Assembly (NCBI GenBank): GCA_031386985.1
Contig: JANNCV010000026.1
Location: 1-64,000 of the forward strand
From: JANJUB01 sp031386985
GTDB taxonomy: Bacteria > Armatimonadota > Fimbriimonadia > Fimbriimonadales > Fimbriimonadaceae
Direction: 5' to 3'
Length of the DNA stretch: 64,000 nucleotides
Positions 63,532-64,000 of this stretch are shown here, piece after piece. The notes beneath the pieces were generated by a model. It had not been told where the DNA came from. It made no database searches and was given only the letters and a program-made list of their open reading frames with translations. How positions within the stretch are numbered: the stretch's first letter is position 1; every line of letters begins with the position of its first letter. Position numbers and translations under genes: made by a program.

Positions 63532-63540
63532 CAAACCGCA

Positions 63541-63577
63541 GAGCCGCCCGACATTTTTTGTCGGGCGGCTCTTTTTT
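63541..63577 (+). terminator. Strong rho-independent terminator of the pilus operon
   Basis: The 13-bp arms GAGCCGCCCGACA and TGTCGGGCGGCTC enclose a T5 loop, followed by a run of six T. It ends the ~20.6-kb transcript. Confidence 0.95.
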
Positions 63578-63608
63578 CTCCCCATTTTTGGCAAATTTGA
63601 ACCTTCAG

Positions 63609-63637
63609 GCGACAAATTACCGTCGTTTAGCTACAAT
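63609..63637 (+). promoter_or_regulatory. Promoter candidate for pilM
   Basis: GCGACA (63609) and TACAAT (63632-63637) are spaced by 17 bases. A second candidate, TTGACT (63654) with GATAAC (63676), is spaced by 16 bases. Either gives a leader to the ATG at 63725, where GGAGG-like AGGAGGCGGG lies 18-25 bases upstream. Confidence 0.5.
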
Positions 63638-63724
63638 TCACACGTGGGGGTGCTTGACTCAGAGGGCTCCAGAGTGATAACATGGGGATGCCTCAGAGCC
63701 AGGAGGCGGGAAGTTAAATAGGAT

Positions 63725-64000
63725 ATGGCAAAAAAGCTAACTAGCGCTCTAGGCATTGACATTGGAAGTCGGAAGATTAAGATCGCCGAAATTCGCGCAC
63801 AGGGTCGTGAACCCGTGATCACAGCCATTGGCATGATTGACACTCCAGAAGGCGCGGTTGATCACACCGGAGTTTATAACGCGGATGCCGTTGGCGCCGC
63901 GCTTAAACAACTGGTGGGTGAAACGGGCGCATCTGTCTCGCAGTGCGTGGTTTCGATTCAGGGACAATCTTCCGTTTTGGTTCGAACTCTTGAAGTTCCC
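63725..64000 (+). CDS. pilM: Type IV pilus assembly protein PilM, N-terminal part (runs off window)
   Basis: The first 92 residues of an actin-fold PilM are seen: MAKKLTSALGIDIGSRKIKIAEIRAQGRE and the TPEGAVDHTGVYNADAVGAALKQLV region, which match the SHS2/FtsA-like phosphate-1 strand and the family N-terminal domain. PilM sits at the cytoplasmic inner membrane and binds PilN to organise the pilus machine. It has its own promoter after the terminator, so core assembly genes probably follow outside the window. Confidence 0.9.
   Translation, partial: MAKKLTSALGIDIGSRKIKIAEIRAQGREPVITAIGMIDTPEGAVDHTGVYNADAVGAALKQLVGETGASVSQCVVSIQGQSSVLVRTLEVP

Noticed and set aside
63397..63730. Small frames on both strands across the terminator and pilM promoter
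   Set aside because: They cross the strong terminator or lack a ribosome site, and no homology is apparent.

Overview
The window looks like the chromosome of a free-living, didermal bacterium of roughly 55% GC, most plausibly an Armatimonadota of the Fimbriimonadia type. This placement is an inference from gene content and not from a marker-gene tree. The clues are a Pup-system (Dop/PafA family) enzyme, an unusually large number of prepilin-like proteins, a PEP-CTERM protein, and very tight co-directional operons that use GTG and TTG starts freely.

Layout. 1-700: a broken REP-associated transposase (RAYT) with REP-like hairpins. 698-4293: a frameshifted radical-SAM enzyme resembling tetraether lipid synthase (Tes), an Lgt-like membrane protein, and a tandem run of four paralogous zinc-ribbon/two-helix membrane proteins plus one further small membrane protein. 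4296-7389 (minus): a DUF4139 lipoprotein and an ABC sugar-permease with a huge insertion. 7857-7932: tRNA-Lys. 7938-11423 (minus): a five-gene overlapping operon (HTTM protein and partner, unknown gene, RecX-like, ABC ATPase). 11484-16051: ispH, glpX, corA and small genes. 16152-18285: a first minor-pilin operon, followed by a G-rich tract and an 88-bp direct repeat. 18674-20615: an HTH-PAS-PAS-PAS regulator and a PEP-CTERM protein with a sigma-54-type promoter.

20690-20800 (minus) holds the most unusual object: the two halves of a class I tRNA in the wrong order (3' half, then 5' half, with a 3-nt linker). Together they supply every position of a 75-nt tRNA exactly once, and their outer flanks are complementary, as expected of a circularly permuted tRNA gene. 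20878-28050: ribulokinase, a redoxin fusion, fluoride channel CrcB, then a sulfide/persulfide detoxification cluster (rhodanese, persulfide dioxygenase-rhodanese, ECF sigma factor, TauE exporter, GbsR/MarR regulator with an inverted-repeat operator candidate at its start codon). 28093-35466: metallopeptidase, hybrid histidine kinase, Wzm/Wzt-type exporter overlapping nadC and birA, a thioredoxin-like protein. 35515-42857: mutL, an M28 peptidase, a large lipoprotein translationally coupled to a Dop-like enzyme, a DUF2314 protein and a TrpG/PabA amidotransferase.

42889-63531 is a single ~20.6-kb gene run: prepilin peptidase, three class III-signal prepilins (two very large), a 1045-residue PilX-like protein and two giant secreted beta-propeller proteins (1533 and 2235 residues), closed by a strong terminator. 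pilM starts just beyond it and runs off the window. I read this as a dedicated pilus or pseudopilus with very large exported tip or cargo proteins, analogous in layout to minor pilins plus PilY1, but with proteins I cannot match to a named system.
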